From Magicicada septendecula (taxonomy: Eukaryota; Arthropoda; Insecta; Hemiptera; Cicadidae): a stretch of DNA of 64,000 nt. The stretch lies in the NCBI GenBank assembly GCA_034769895.1, contig CM068369.1, positions 147,953,574 to 148,017,573 on the forward strand, read 5' to 3'. Under the pieces are notes generated by a model that was not told the origin of the DNA, made no database searches, and worked only from the letters and a program-made list of their open reading frames with translations. Numbering within the stretch: position 1 is the stretch's first letter; the number at the start of each line of letters is the position of its first letter. Positions 23,546 through 34,724 of the stretch are shown here, piece after piece. Both the position numbers and the translations under genes were made by a program.

Positions 23546-26500
23546 TATGATAAAATCTTAAGAACTTTATTCCTAATATCAATAACTTATATCAAATACT
23601 TAATATTAAAGTGTTTAATATTCTATATGTGTACACAAAATCATTTAAAATTTTGTGTCTAAATCGAAGTATAATAAAAACTGATAAAAAATAAGCACAG
23701 AATGTGAATAAACAAACTACGTTACATAATTAACAAATATTGACAAATTACGATTAACATTATCCAACAGGATGTACATTAGGAATTAAAATAAAGTAAA
23801 TAATTGCATGGAAACTTTCATTGCAATAGAATAGAATTAATTAGCTTGTAATGTAATAAATTAATTAATAAGTAATTTTAAAGTTAAAGTACATTTTACA
23901 CAAATTGTGTTTTTTTTTTAATTTAACTTCACTGTATATTGCTTTAATCTACACAGTCGTTGAACATTAAAAACACGTCTAAATTATTTTAAGGAATTTT
24001 TATAATTTTTTTACACAATCTTGTACTGCTTTATTTATTTTTGCTAATTGCCAATTTTTTCTACAGTTTGGGACGTGGTGAATCACTGCACGTTCCGAAT
24101 TTACACCCAAATGTTGACGAACGCTTTTCGGCAACAAAAGCATACGACAGCGATAAGGATCAATAAACTTTCAGTTCCACTTTCACTATCAAGTTCATCG
24201 GCACTATCGTCAACTTCACAGTGGCTACCTTGTATTCACTGTTACCGAAACACAAAATTAGAAATGTTCTCCTAAAGAAGAATTTTATGAACTGCATACT
24301 AAACAAAATGTCACCTAACCTAGTGTTACTTTGGTGACCAGGATGACCCAAACTCATACCAAATTTTTCTAAATATGTCTTGAATGTTTTTCTGTTTCAC
24401 CGCAATATGTCACACAGGAACTTTGTTGACGTCCTTAAGGACTCAATACTTTGGGTGCAGGTGGTAGTTTGGGAGTCAATAAGTTGTGCATAGTTCACTA
24501 TTAAATGTGTTTTATAATCCCGAGTTAAATAACCTAGTAGGAAATGTTTAAAAATGCGGCCACATTTCAGAAAAATCGCTGGCATTGCAAACAATTCCAT
24601 TTTATCTTCTTTTTTTAAATAAATAATTCCTGTTAATTTTACGTTTTAACGTAGGTAGATTATCAACTGACGTGTATCAACGGGAAAGTTACTGTAAACG
24701 TGAATATTATAAAATATCGCTTGCCTGTTATCAGTGCGACAGATATAGCAGCAATTAATGTAATGGGACAGCGCTCGCACAATAATCCCTACAAAAAACG
24801 TGTACAGCAAATGTTTAGGCTGTGTTGAATACAAATTGGGCTAATTTGTTTGCGCCGAGCCGAACGGTGGTGTTCGACAGCTAACCAATCGGTCGGCGTT
24901 GTTTATCGGCCGCTCTCGTGAGCGCGAACATGTGAGCTTACATGTGAAACTCGCGCGACTCGTGCAGTTTCACGTGGTTACTTACGTATCCGCGAGACAG
25001 CGATTGTGCAGCGCGCCTAAAGGTCACTGACAGAAGTAATGAACAGAGAGAGATGACGCAAATTAAACCAGGATACGAAACAACGTTAGCGTAGACATGC
25101 GCTTCAACACGTGATCGTGCGCAAAACTCCGCTCATGCTACAACCGATCGTGTTTACATAAAATCCAAGGTTACATTGCTAACTTTTATCTCAAACACGT
25201 ACATCTTCTATAATCTTCACGTATAAATATATAGTTATGATTCTTTAATCATCACCTTTGCAAGCGTCGATGTGTTTGTAAAACCTATGTATTACCGTTT
25301 ATTTAAGGATATAATTTATTTACTACGTAGATTCATGTCTTTCCATGGTTCTACCCTGTCTGGACGAGTCAATTGCACGAAGAAACTTTTAATTCCTAGC
25401 TGAAGAACGAATGTGTATTTTGCAGATTCATTTGCCCGTGAAAGTCGGGCTTTCTCTTGCCATGGGACTCCGAAAGTAGTAAAGACATCCCCAAAACGAG
25501 TTACTGGTTCATCGCTAGTTGAGGTTAGCGATCTGGCTGTCATCTTACTGCATTCAAGCCTGCAGGATTTTCATTCAGTTTTTTCTTTCATAGGCTCTTT
25601 CGTTTTCTTCTCCGTTAAGGATTACATCTTTCTTGGCTGTCGCGATCGTTGAGTTACCAGATATCAAGTAACCACCTATTGTAACGTCTTAACTGTGGAT
25701 ACCGTACAGGTAATAAAGTCTGATTCACACAGTTGGTGATAGTGATAACGAAGAGATAAGTATATGAACACATAATTTGGAAGTCACAAGGAAACGGTAC
25801 CGGCGGTAGTTGATGTCAGTAATGTTGGTGGTTGTGGTAATGACGATAATAATGACGGTGATGATAATGATATGACATATGACTGTTAATATACAATAAT
25901 AACATAGCTGTTTGTTCACATTAATACCGTAATACGTGTAACAGCCTTTACATTATAGAAATTCTGTTCTTCGCTTACGAAGATGGAAACAAAAAATCTG
26001 TACCCATAAATGACAATAATGCCCGTTTCCTAGGGATAATGCTTTCAGAAAGAGGAATATCGAAAATGATTGCCCGTATTACAAAAATATTATGAAGTTG
26101 CATAAATATTGAGGGGATTGAAACGAAGAAAGTGTTTATGTATTCAGAAAGGTTAATTGTTTTACATACTTCAGTAAATATTTAAGTATAATGTATGGCT
26201 CTTCTGACGTTAAAACAGCAATCGACCCCCTGTCAAGTCAGTTTAATCTGGTGCTACAATAGCGATTGCAGTAACAGTCCGTTCTCCAGAGGTGCACCAG
26301 AATCTTATGCTGTAAACAATGCCCTTAATGTGTTCCCAAAAAAATATTAATTGAGTTGATGTGCTTCTGGGAGGATAAGGGATAGGTCAAACCGTCCAGC
26401 AACCGGCATTCAGCATGTCGCGTACAGGAAAGCTATAATATGCTATTGTAGCATCTTACATAAAATTATCCCGGGTCCCACTTTCTGTCTCCATGTCTTC

Positions 26501-27633
26501 AGTCTGAGGAAATAGGTAAAGTTCAAACGTGCATAGACTGCAATGTTGACTAATTGTTTGATCTACAAAGAAAGAAGGACCTATGCTTTAAAGTGACTCA
26601 CACTGTAGCCTATATATTCACTTTTACACAATCACGAATGAACTATTAAATTACCTTTAGTTGTTCACTTCTCTGAAGCCTACAAGTGTGGTGGTTAACA
26701 ACCCCCATTGACACGGGAACTAGTTTCATGTGTGAATATCACTCGGCCTAAAAAATTGCAGTAATCGATTGGTAAGCCCGAAGTATAAATATTAAATTCT
26801 TAAGCTGATCGTCCAGTTTTATTCTTGTCCAAGTTGATTTTACGATCTACAAACGTAAACACTTGATTTTAAATTACAGTATTTAGGATTTATAATACCA
26901 TATTCCGACCATCACTTAGTTCTGAAAAAATCGTGAAACATCACAATCGAATTCGCTCGCCATTCACACCTGGTATTTCTGGTCAACTGTTTTACATTTC
27001 TCGTCTCATAAACTGGTCAAACTACCGACGAAACGCTTTATGGTCAATCGGGCCTTGACAAGGAAAAAGCGGAAGGATTACTGAACAGAAACAGTTGATT
27101 TAAATTCGATGTACCAAAAAACACAATGTGCTTTCGGTTGCATGGTCCACATCGATAGTACTCACCGTGATTATGATGGCGCTGACAGCTGTTTGTGCAC
27201 GTCTCGTCATTTCTTACACGAAAGGAAAACGTATGCTTTCAGAGCTGTAACTAATACATTACATTCAACAATTGTGGACAGGAGAATTTTCAGAACACCG
27301 GTACTCGTTTTTATGCCAACATATATAAGAAAATTTATCTTTTTGAACGTACTAATGTTTTTCTTTTTAAATACTATTCATTAATCATTTATGAAACAGA
27401 ACAGCACATCGGCATTCCGATGACTGTGTAATTTAAGGTAAATAACACGCGCGAGTTCATAAGAAACGATTACCTAAACTATTCACGGATTTGTTCAAGA
27501 AACAAATAGTCTACTTAACAATACATAAGGTCCCATCCACGAAGCGTTTTATGTGTAAAGTACCATGATTTGACATATTCGTACAGACTGCAGCAGACTA
27601 GTACTGCAGCCAAGTATAATTGTTTGCACATTT
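23546..27633. other. Unassigned DNA with a CpG-rich patch
   Basis: No coding gene is supported. The segment 24841-25040 is distinctly GC- and CpG-rich in an AT-rich setting. It contains a CCAATCGG box and several GCGCG-type motifs, so it might be a promoter or first-exon region of a host gene. There is no start codon or splice evidence to confirm this. Confidence 0.4.
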
Positions 27634-27642
27634 TACTGTTCA
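27634..27642 (+). repeat. Candidate left target-site duplication of LINE-3
   Basis: TACTGTTCA here recurs at 37507-37515, 2 bp beyond the A-run that ends LINE-3. It is a 9-bp match with 2 extra bases after the tail, so it is a candidate only. Confidence 0.35.
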
Positions 27643-27938
27643 GTAGCGATCCAGTCGCTGAACCGTGCGGATGTATGGTCCGTTCTCTGTTATTGTTATT
27701 GTTGTTATTGTTATCATTATGATATAGTTTAACATAGTCATTTATAAAGTGTGTTATTATCGCTGGTGAGTAATGACTTACTTATCTTCAATATATTCGT
27801 TATCAAGAACACATTGAACAAACCGCAGACTATCTTCAGTGGCTACGCGTGCGTACGCTCGTTCCTGCGAGTAAGTGTGCTTGTGTTCTTGGAGACGCGA
27901 AGCCGCCTGTCGGCTCGCGTACTCCTTACATATTAAAC

Positions 27939-28279
27939 ATGGCAAATCCACAAAATACACAGGGCTACCCTGTTCAACAAACAAACATATTGCCAGCTGG
28001 AAATGGACCCGGTACAAGCGATATGTCTAATCAACTCAATCAAGTAGCAATGCAACCATCAAATCCGCCACATTTTTCAATGCCTAATACACAAATGTTC
28101 CGAATGTATACCAACCAAATAGGTCAGTCACTTCCAACAAGTAATCAAGCCCAGTTTATGGCAATAATAAATCAAACCATACCGACCAGCAATAGTTCTT
28201 ATACACCATCGACCCAGCAACAAGCAAACTGTCAATCTACTGATGGCCTAAAATATCCATTCTCAAATATGCCGGCACC
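27939..28279 (+). pseudogene. LINE-3 ORF1, N-terminal part
   Basis: The frame from the ATG at 27939 (MANPQNTQGY) runs open for about 113 codons to the LINE-2 insertion point. It is rich in N, Q, P and T, as in the disordered N-terminal regions of LINE ORF1 proteins. It joins in the same reading frame to 33354 onward once LINE-2 and one target-site copy are removed, which shows the insertion split a once-continuous ORF. Confidence 0.75.
28269..28279 (+). repeat. Left target-site duplication of LINE-2
   Basis: ATGCCGGCACC (11 bp) is repeated exactly at 33343-33353 on the far side of LINE-2. Such duplications are made by target-primed reverse transcription. Confidence 0.93.
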
Positions 28280-28617
28280 AGGCCTACCTAGAGCTGTTGC
28301 CCGGGTAGGCTGTGTTACTTTGCGTGGCATTTTTGCCTTGTGATTTCACCGCTATTTGTATAGTTATCAAAGTGATTTCTTCACCACATGAAGAAATTGT
28401 GTTTAGTTTGTTCCACAACTGTTTATTTGAGTGCAGTATTATTTAATTTGTGTGCTACAAGTATTCGTTAGTGCAGTGTAGTGCGCGGCCGTTTTTGTGT
28501 TCGTGTGCTGTGCGGCTTCTGGTGAGTACGTGTGTCAGTGCCTGTCAGTTAGTTTAATCAGTGCTGGTGAGTTCATTCTCCTTTAAACACCTTTGACGTC
28601 CATTTCGGGCTTCCGAA

Positions 28618-30099
28618 ATGGCGTCAAATAACGCCGATGTACCTTTGCCGGAACCGTTAAGCTCTCTCCTGGGAGCTTGCGGTTCTGCTCCTCTCTCTTC
28701 ACCTCTCCACCGTGATAATTGTGAAAGTGGCAGTGACAGTGATATTTCCGACGTGCATATGGGGAGTGCTGGGTCGGGAGATGAAGAGTTTTCGCTTGTG
28801 AATGGCAAACGCGCCAAACGCAAGCGAAAGCTGGCTGCCGCCAGTCAGTCTCCCGCCTCACCAAACCAGGTCGTTGATTCAGGTAACAGCGGCCGGCAGT
28901 CTGTCAATCTTGCTTCTTCTTCCACTAAGCCTGACCCATCTACCCTTAAGTTTCCTCCTATTATCATATCCGATAATAGGAATTATACCCAGCTTCTGGC
29001 TAACCTTCGTTCTGCCCTTCCTTCGACGTCCGTGGAAGCGAAATGCTCCGGCAAATCGCTGAAGCTGGGCGTCAAAACCATCGTCGACTTCCGCGCTGTT
29101 CAGCACTTTCTGTCAGCGCGGAATATATCCTTCCATACCTTCGCTCTCCCTGAGGAGCGTGAGGTAAAAATTGTTATCCAGGGTATTCCTTATTATACCC
29201 CCTCCGATGCTATCGTGCAGGAATTGACGTCTCTTGGCTATACGCCAACAGCTGTGTCAGTTTTGCACGCCGGCAAAGGGGACACCAAGCATCCCGTCAA
29301 TACTTTCCTGGTAAAGTTGCTTAAGACTGGAAATTTCGAGGAGGTCTATGGCCTTCAAACACTCATTCAACTGCAGGTGACAGTCAGATCATTTGACCCG
29401 CGCCCAGGCCCTGCTCAGTGTTTCAACTGTCAGGGCTTCGGGCACTCTTCCCTATTCTGTCATGCGCCCCCACGTTGCGTGCGGTGCGGCGACACTCACC
29501 GTGGCTGTGATAAGCCTCGTGTGCCGGGTTTTGTCCCGTACTGCTGCAACTGCAAGGGCGCCCATCCGGCTAGTTACCGGGGCTGTATTAAATATATCGA
29601 AGCAGAAAGACAGCAGCGATCTGCGCGCTCTGGCGCGCAGCGTCGTGTAGCTGGCCAGGCCCCTAATCGGCGAGAGGTCTTCCCCCCTCTCTCCGGTACA
29701 TCTGTCAAGGCCCCGGCAGCGACTCCTGTCACTCCCGCGGTCTCAGTCCCGCCTGCAGGCGTCGCTCCGGCGGCGCCTGTGACGGCTCCACTACCGGCGC
29801 CTGCCGGAGCGCCCGGCCCTTCCTATGAGCTGTCGCTGCTAAGACATCATCACAACCCACTTCCGCCCGCAAGGGTACCAATAAGCGCTCGCGTCGCCGG
29901 ACTCCCGGCCGACGACATCCGCAGGCTCGACCTGCCCAAACTCAGCGGGACTCTCCCGCCACTGTCATCTCCCAACCTCCGCGTGAGCAGACCACAGTTC
30001 AGTCCGCTAACCCAGCGCCATCTGCAGTCCTGGCTGAAGTTCCTCAGGAACGTCCGCGCGGGTCCCGGGAATTTTCTCGGGCTCCAGCGGATCCCCTGA
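28618..30099 (+). CDS. LINE-2 ORF1, zinc-knuckle nucleic-acid-binding protein
   Basis: The frame from ATG 28618 (MASNNADVPL) is 493 codons long. Residues 1-110 are low-complexity and acidic/basic. A PRE_C2HC-like domain follows at about 160-260 (FHTFALPEEREVKIVIQGIP). Three zinc knuckles are CFNCQGFGHSSLFC (about 267-280), CVRCGDTHRGC (about 286) and CCNCKGAHPASYRGC (about 308-322), then a proline/alanine-rich linker. The final 80 or so residues are probably out of frame. A different frame is open from about 29830 to a TAG at 30217-30219 and encodes TWGTQLVESIRSA and VFQSLSALFPLLPLNG, a more LINE-like C-terminus that overlaps the ORF2 start. Role in the family: RNA binding and RNP assembly. 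Certainty is high for the class, moderate for the frameshift. Confidence 0.88.
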   Translation: MASNNADVPLPEPLSSLLGACGSAPLSSPLHRDNCESGSDSDISDVHMGSAGSGDEEFSLVNGKRAKRKRKLAAASQSPASPNQVVDSGNSGRQSVNLASSSTKPDPSTLKFPPIIISDNRNYTQLLANLRSALPSTSVEAKCSGKSLKLGVKTIVDFRAVQHFLSARNISFHTFALPEEREVKIVIQGIPYYTPSDAIVQELTSLGYTPTAVSVLHAGKGDTKHPVNTFLVKLLKTGNFEEVYGLQTLIQLQVTVRSFDPRPGPAQCFNCQGFGHSSLFCHAPPRCVRCGDTHRGCDKPRVPGFVPYCCNCKGAHPASYRGCIKYIEAERQQRSARSGAQRRVAGQAPNRREVFPPLSGTSVKAPAATPVTPAVSVPPAGVAPAAPVTAPLPAPAGAPGPSYELSLLRHHHNPLPPARVPISARVAGLPADDIRRLDLPKLSGTLPPLSSPNLRVSRPQFSPLTQRHLQSWLKFLRNVRAGPGNFLGLQRIP

Positions 30100-30210
30100 C
30101 GACTTGGGGCACTCAACTTGTAGAAAGCATCAGGTCTGCTCCTGACACCTCGACTGTGCTAATGTTAGTATTCCAATCCCTCTCTGCTCTCTTCCCTCTC
30201 CTCCCCCTCA

Positions 30211-32904
30211 ATGGCTAGATCCCTGCGGATCGTCGCTTGGAACGCCGATGGCGTTTCCTCTCGTCGATCTGAGCTGGCGGCTTTCGTCGTGGAGTACGAC
30301 GCTGATGTCGTGCTTCTCTCCGAAACCCATCTAGCCCCCTACAATCGATTCTCACTTCCAGCTTACACTTGTTATCGTCAGGATCGTCCCCTACAGCCGC
30401 GCCATCCCCCGTCTGGGGGTACGGCGATTCTGGTCCACAGGCGGATATCCCATAGACCACTACCCCCCCTCACTACTCGACTCATCGAAGGTTGCGCGGT
30501 GGCGGTGGACGCAGGCGATTCGGAGTTGCGCATTGTTTCCGCGTATCTCCGGCCTGGCCTGAGCCCGCCGCCCCCGCCTGAGGAGTGGAACGCTCTCCTC
30601 GACCACCCAATCTCGACGATTGCAGCCGGCGACCTTAACGCCAAACATCCTTCTTGGAACAGTAGGGCTACCAACGCCTACGGCAACTCACTCCGCCGGT
30701 TCGTCCTAGACGACCCGGATACGCACGTCATCGGCCCTGATGATCCTACCCACTTCCACTATGCCGGTCACCGACCGGACGTTCTTGATGTAGTTGTAGT
30801 CAGGAACGTGGCCCATAACATCCAGGTCTCGTCAGTGTCAGACCTCTCGTCTGATCACAATCCCCTGCTAATAACTGTTCGAGATGTGTCGGCTTCACCC
30901 CGACTTCCCGCTGGTCCCGCTAGGAGGGTCAACTGGCGCTCCTATCACGACGAGCTATCTCGAAGGTTACCATCTGTCCCAGCGGACCCGATCGCCACTC
31001 GTGACGATCTGGATCTCCGTGCCACTCATCTTCAGGAGTTGGTCCAAGGTGTCATGGATCGACACACATACAACGTAGAGGTGAATCGCAAATCGGCCCT
31101 TCAACCGGAAGTTATCCACGCCATCTGGCTTCGGCGCAAGCTCCGCCGCAGATGGCAACGAACCCGAGATCCCGCCGTCAAACGACGGTTTCAGGCCCAG
31201 TCTCTTTACGTCCAGCAACTTTTGCGGGACGTAAACTCTGATCAGTGGGACTCATATCTTGAGTCCCTTGAAGTCGACCAAGCCTCCGTCTGGAGAGCGA
31301 CGAGTCGCCTTACTCGCGAGAAGCGTACTCGCAACCCGTTAAATACCCCGAACGACATTGTTTCTTCATCGGAAGGCAAGGCTGAGGTCTTCGCCGACTG
31401 CATGGAGACTCAATTCACCGTTCATGGAGGCGTCTCGGACCCTGCCCACTCGGTAGTGGTTCGAGACTTCCTATCTGGATATTTTTCCCGCCCTCCACCT
31501 GACCCTCCCGCTCTCTTCGACAGGGACGAACTAGTTTCGTCTATCTGTCGACTGAACCGACGTCGCGCCCCTGGTCCTGATCGGATCGGGGCCGCAGCTT
31601 TGCAACATCTCCCGGCCTCGGGCATTGAATTGGTCCTGGATCTGTTCAACTCCAGTCTCCGGCTGCAATACTTCTCCCGCCTGTGGAAAAATGCCAACAT
31701 CTGCATGATTCCCAAGCCCGGCAAGCCTAGAATGCTTGCAGGCAGCTATCGTCCCATATCGTTGTTGCCAGTACTCTCAAAGGTGTTTGAGCGTCTCCTA
31801 TTCGCCCGCATCTGGCCGCTGCTGGATAATTTTATTCGGAGCGAACAGTTCGGGTTCCGTAGAGAGCACTCGACAACTCTACAACTCGTCCGAGTTGTCA
31901 TAGCATTGTCCGACGCCGCCAACAAGAAAGAGTCTACGGGCGCTGTCCTGTTGGACGTGAGTAAGGCCTTCGACAAAGTCTGGCACGAAGGTCTTCTCTA
32001 CAAACTCGCTCACTCCCCCATCCCACCGTCCATTGTGCATTTCTTGCGGTCATATCTCAGTGATCGTACCTTCAGGGTTAGCGTCGAAGGATCCTGTTCA
32101 TCAGTTCGACCCGTCGCCGCTGGCGTTCCGCAGGGATCTGTCCTCGGCCCCGTTCTGTACCTAGTGTACACGAACGACCTGCCTGTTATTCCTGGAGTCA
32201 CGTTATCTCCATTCGCTGACGACGCAATGTATTACTGCAGCTCCCTGTCCCCGCGAATAGCATGTTCAAAGCTGAAGCGTCAGTTGAATCTGCTTCCGGC
32301 CTGGCTACGGAAGTGGCGGGTGCTGATCAACGCGGAGAAATCCGAGGCGATCTGCTTCACCAGTAAGTCCACTTCCAGGTGCCAGCCCCTCTCCCTCGAA
32401 GGGAGGCCTATCGCCTGGCATAAGTCGGTGAAGTATTTGGGCGTTCGGCTAGACCAGCGCCTTAGCTTCAACGGCCACGTGACTGATACCCTCAACAAAG
32501 CTCGAGGCGTCCGAGCCAAAATATTTCCCATGCTCTCGTGCCGCAACCGCCTGGCTTTGCGCACTAAAGTCACCATCTATCTTTTGTTTCTCCTGTCAGT
32601 ATTGACCTATGCTGCTCCCGCATGGTGGTCGCTTGTGTCGACCTCTAACAAGTGTAGGCTGGAAGCTTTCCAGGCCCGTACCCTCAGATCCTTGTCGGTG
32701 TCTCCATGGTTTGTGAGAAATAATGTTATTCGTGGAGGCCTTCAAGTTCCTACCCTTGCTGATTTTGTCCGGTCGCTTGCCGAAACTCTCTTTGCTTCTG
32801 CAGTGACCTCGTCCTTTCCTTATCTCCGATCTATCAGCACGTCTGAACCACCTCCCGCTATACGTGTCAAACGCCCTCGGGCGATCTTAGACGACCCCCC
32901 GTAA
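30211..32904 (+). CDS. LINE-2 ORF2, APE endonuclease and reverse transcriptase, intact (897 aa)
   Basis: Residues 1-230 form the apurinic-like endonuclease: RIVAWNADGVSSRRSEL near the N-terminus, LLSETHL at about 34-40, AGDLNAKHPSWNS at about 139-151 and SDLSSDHNPLLI at about 209-220. The reverse transcriptase follows with KPGKPRM, YRPISLLPVLSKVFERLL (about 512), FGFRREHSTTLQL, LLDVSKAFDKVWHEGLLYKL (about 580), AGVPQGSVLGPVLYL (about 636), the catalytic FADD (about 667) and VKYLGVRLD (about 741). No RNase H domain is seen, as in the Jockey clade. The start ATG overlaps the TAG of the alternative ORF1 frame (ATGGCTAG), suggesting coupled translation. All key catalytic residues that can be recognised are present, so the protein may be functional. 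Confidence 0.95.
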   Translation: MARSLRIVAWNADGVSSRRSELAAFVVEYDADVVLLSETHLAPYNRFSLPAYTCYRQDRPLQPRHPPSGGTAILVHRRISHRPLPPLTTRLIEGCAVAVDAGDSELRIVSAYLRPGLSPPPPPEEWNALLDHPISTIAAGDLNAKHPSWNSRATNAYGNSLRRFVLDDPDTHVIGPDDPTHFHYAGHRPDVLDVVVVRNVAHNIQVSSVSDLSSDHNPLLITVRDVSASPRLPAGPARRVNWRSYHDELSRRLPSVPADPIATRDDLDLRATHLQELVQGVMDRHTYNVEVNRKSALQPEVIHAIWLRRKLRRRWQRTRDPAVKRRFQAQSLYVQQLLRDVNSDQWDSYLESLEVDQASVWRATSRLTREKRTRNPLNTPNDIVSSSEGKAEVFADCMETQFTVHGGVSDPAHSVVVRDFLSGYFSRPPPDPPALFDRDELVSSICRLNRRRAPGPDRIGAAALQHLPASGIELVLDLFNSSLRLQYFSRLWKNANICMIPKPGKPRMLAGSYRPISLLPVLSKVFERLLFARIWPLLDNFIRSEQFGFRREHSTTLQLVRVVIALSDAANKKESTGAVLLDVSKAFDKVWHEGLLYKLAHSPIPPSIVHFLRSYLSDRTFRVSVEGSCSSVRPVAAGVPQGSVLGPVLYLVYTNDLPVIPGVTLSPFADDAMYYCSSLSPRIACSKLKRQLNLLPAWLRKWRVLINAEKSEAICFTSKSTSRCQPLSLEGRPIAWHKSVKYLGVRLDQRLSFNGHVTDTLNKARGVRAKIFPMLSCRNRLALRTKVTIYLLFLLSVLTYAAPAWWSLVSTSNKCRLEAFQARTLRSLSVSPWFVRNNVIRGGLQVPTLADFVRSLAETLFASAVTSSFPYLRSISTSEPPPAIRVKRPRAILDDPP

Positions 32905-33342
32905 TTCTGTATGCTGTAACTTAGGTTCCCAAGCAATACTATTTCCTTGTTACCTTCCTATTCAGTCAGATACCTTCCCCAAGTATGTTGGTTTGCAAAC
33001 TGCTTGGCGCTGTTACTGATGCCACAGACACGGCGGATCCCTGCCTCGCGGGGAACGACCGGCGCTACAAGGCGCCTGCATGCCGGGCCGGGCGCGTGCG
33101 GCATCTGCCGTTCGCCCCGCGACCGGCGGCAGTGTTACCATGACCCGGAACCTATATAAATATAACACTGAAAAAATTTCCGCCGCCTTCTCAGTTAACT
33201 GGTTGGCGTGTCCCTCCCGAAAAAATTAGGAAACCTACTTTTGAAAGTCCAGCACTGTTTTCTTCTGACAGCCATCGGGCACGTCCCGGAAGCTGTAATA
33301 AGTCATGGGTGCAAAGACGCCCCACTATCGAATGCAAAAAAA

Positions 33343-33353
33343 ATGCCGGCACC
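33343..33353 (+). repeat. Right target-site duplication of LINE-2
   Basis: ATGCCGGCACC follows the A-tail and is identical to 28269-28279. The first A could also be counted as part of the tail. Confidence 0.93.
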
Positions 33354-34724
33354 TAATGTCTGCATTCAACTCCCGAACCAAATGTCATCGCAAATATTAA
33401 CGAACACTAATACCAATATGGCCCAAGCAATACCTCCATTCAGCTGTCCTACCAACATGACACAGAACCCCCAAGAGGACATAGATTAAGATTCATTAAG
33501 TGAAGACTTACCCTACTCTGAACCTAATGAAACTGAAACTGCAAATGAATCTTGCGTACATAACGTGCCTTGGCAGCAATTTAAACGCTCCTCTAAAAAA
33601 AGGAAACGATCTGCTACAGCAAATAAAAGCATTTACGAAACTCAAACAGCAAATAGATTCGATCCCTTGTCCAACATAGATACGTCTCTTAATCATGACG
33701 ATTCTGCCAACTCAAATAAAGTTAATAAAAACAATCAACCGAAAACACCAAAGCCTCCGCCAATCTATATATACACGGTGTTACGAACTATAAACCAATG
33801 ACAGACTTTCTGGCATCGGCTACAGAAGACGAAACATACCACAGCAAAGCTTTCTCAAACAACACAGTTAAAATTCACCCCCACACCGTTGACACTTACA
33901 GAAAATTAATTAGACTACTCTGTGAAAAAATATAGTCCATCACACCTACCAGCTGAAACATGAGAGAGCCTACCGTGTTGTCATAAGAGATCTTCACTAT
34001 TCAGTGCCACTAGAAGAAATTAAAGACGAGCTAGCTAAATATGACCACAAAATTCGGAATATCATAAACGCGAGACACAGGAAATCCAAGGACCCACTGC
34101 CTCTATTTTTTGTAGACCTTGAGCCCCAAGATAACAATAAGGAAATATATAAATTGGAATATCTACAAAATACAAATTTAAAGTTGAACCTCCAAGAGTC
34201 AAAAACACAATAATCCAATGCACACGATGCCAGGAATATTGCCACTCCAAAACTTACTGCAGAAAATCATTTATCTGCGTAAAGTGTGGAAAATCTCATG
34301 ATACTAAAACGTGCAAGAAACCTAGGGATACCCCTGCTACCTGTGCACAATGCGATGGCAGTCACCCAGCCAAATATAAATGGTGTTCTGTCTACCAAGA
34401 CCTGATAAGATATAAACTTAGGGGCAATCCACAACTGCTAAGTAGTGCTACTCCACAGACATAATCTAATGTGACTCAGCATTCTCCATCCCCTCTACCA
34501 CCACCGCGAAATACAACTTCTACATATCCTCAAATCACGGGGGGGGAAGTAGAAGGACACAAATGACTAGCAACAGCCACGCAAACCCCACTAACAGGGA
34601 AGTAATGGACCGACTGGCAATTTTCCTAAGCGAGTTCAAAACTATGTTCGTTCAACTCATTAATCAAAATAGCATTATCCTCAACATGTTATCTACAGTC
34701 ATAAATAGAATACCTCAGCAATGA
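33354..34724 (+). pseudogene. LINE-3 ORF1, C-terminal part with zinc knuckles
   Basis: The frame continues from the insertion point (NVCIQLPNQMSSQ) to a TAA at 33487, then a second open stretch in the same region encodes PWQQFKRSSKKRKRSAT. After further frame changes come RAYRVVIRDLHYSVPLEEIK (PRE_C2HC-like, about 33970-34030) and the knuckles CTRCQEYCHSKTYC, CVKCGKSHDTKTC and CAQCDGSHPAKYKWC (about 34220-34385). The last frame (MTSNSHANPTNREVMDRL) ends at the TGA 34722-34724, overlapping the ORF2 ATG by the sequence ATGA. Several stops and indels make it non-functional. Confidence 0.8.

Larger units (their letters stand above)
28280..33342 (+). mobile_element. LINE-2: full-length Jockey-like retrotransposon, 5063 bp, recent
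   Basis: Exact ends are set by the 11-bp target-site duplication and a terminal A-run (about 7-8 A). The layout is 5' UTR 28280-28617, ORF1 28618-30099, ORF2 30211-32904, 3' UTR 32905 to the A-tail. It is GC-rich, unlike its host element LINE-3. ORF2 is uninterrupted. ORF1 probably carries one frameshift near 29830 (see its entry). The insertion lies in the same orientation as LINE-3. It is the best candidate in the window for a recently active element. Confidence 0.93.

Noticed and set aside
33208..33489. 93-codon plus-strand frame as a gene
   Set aside because: It is a chimera of the LINE-2 3' UTR and the resumed LINE-3 ORF1 across the insertion junction.
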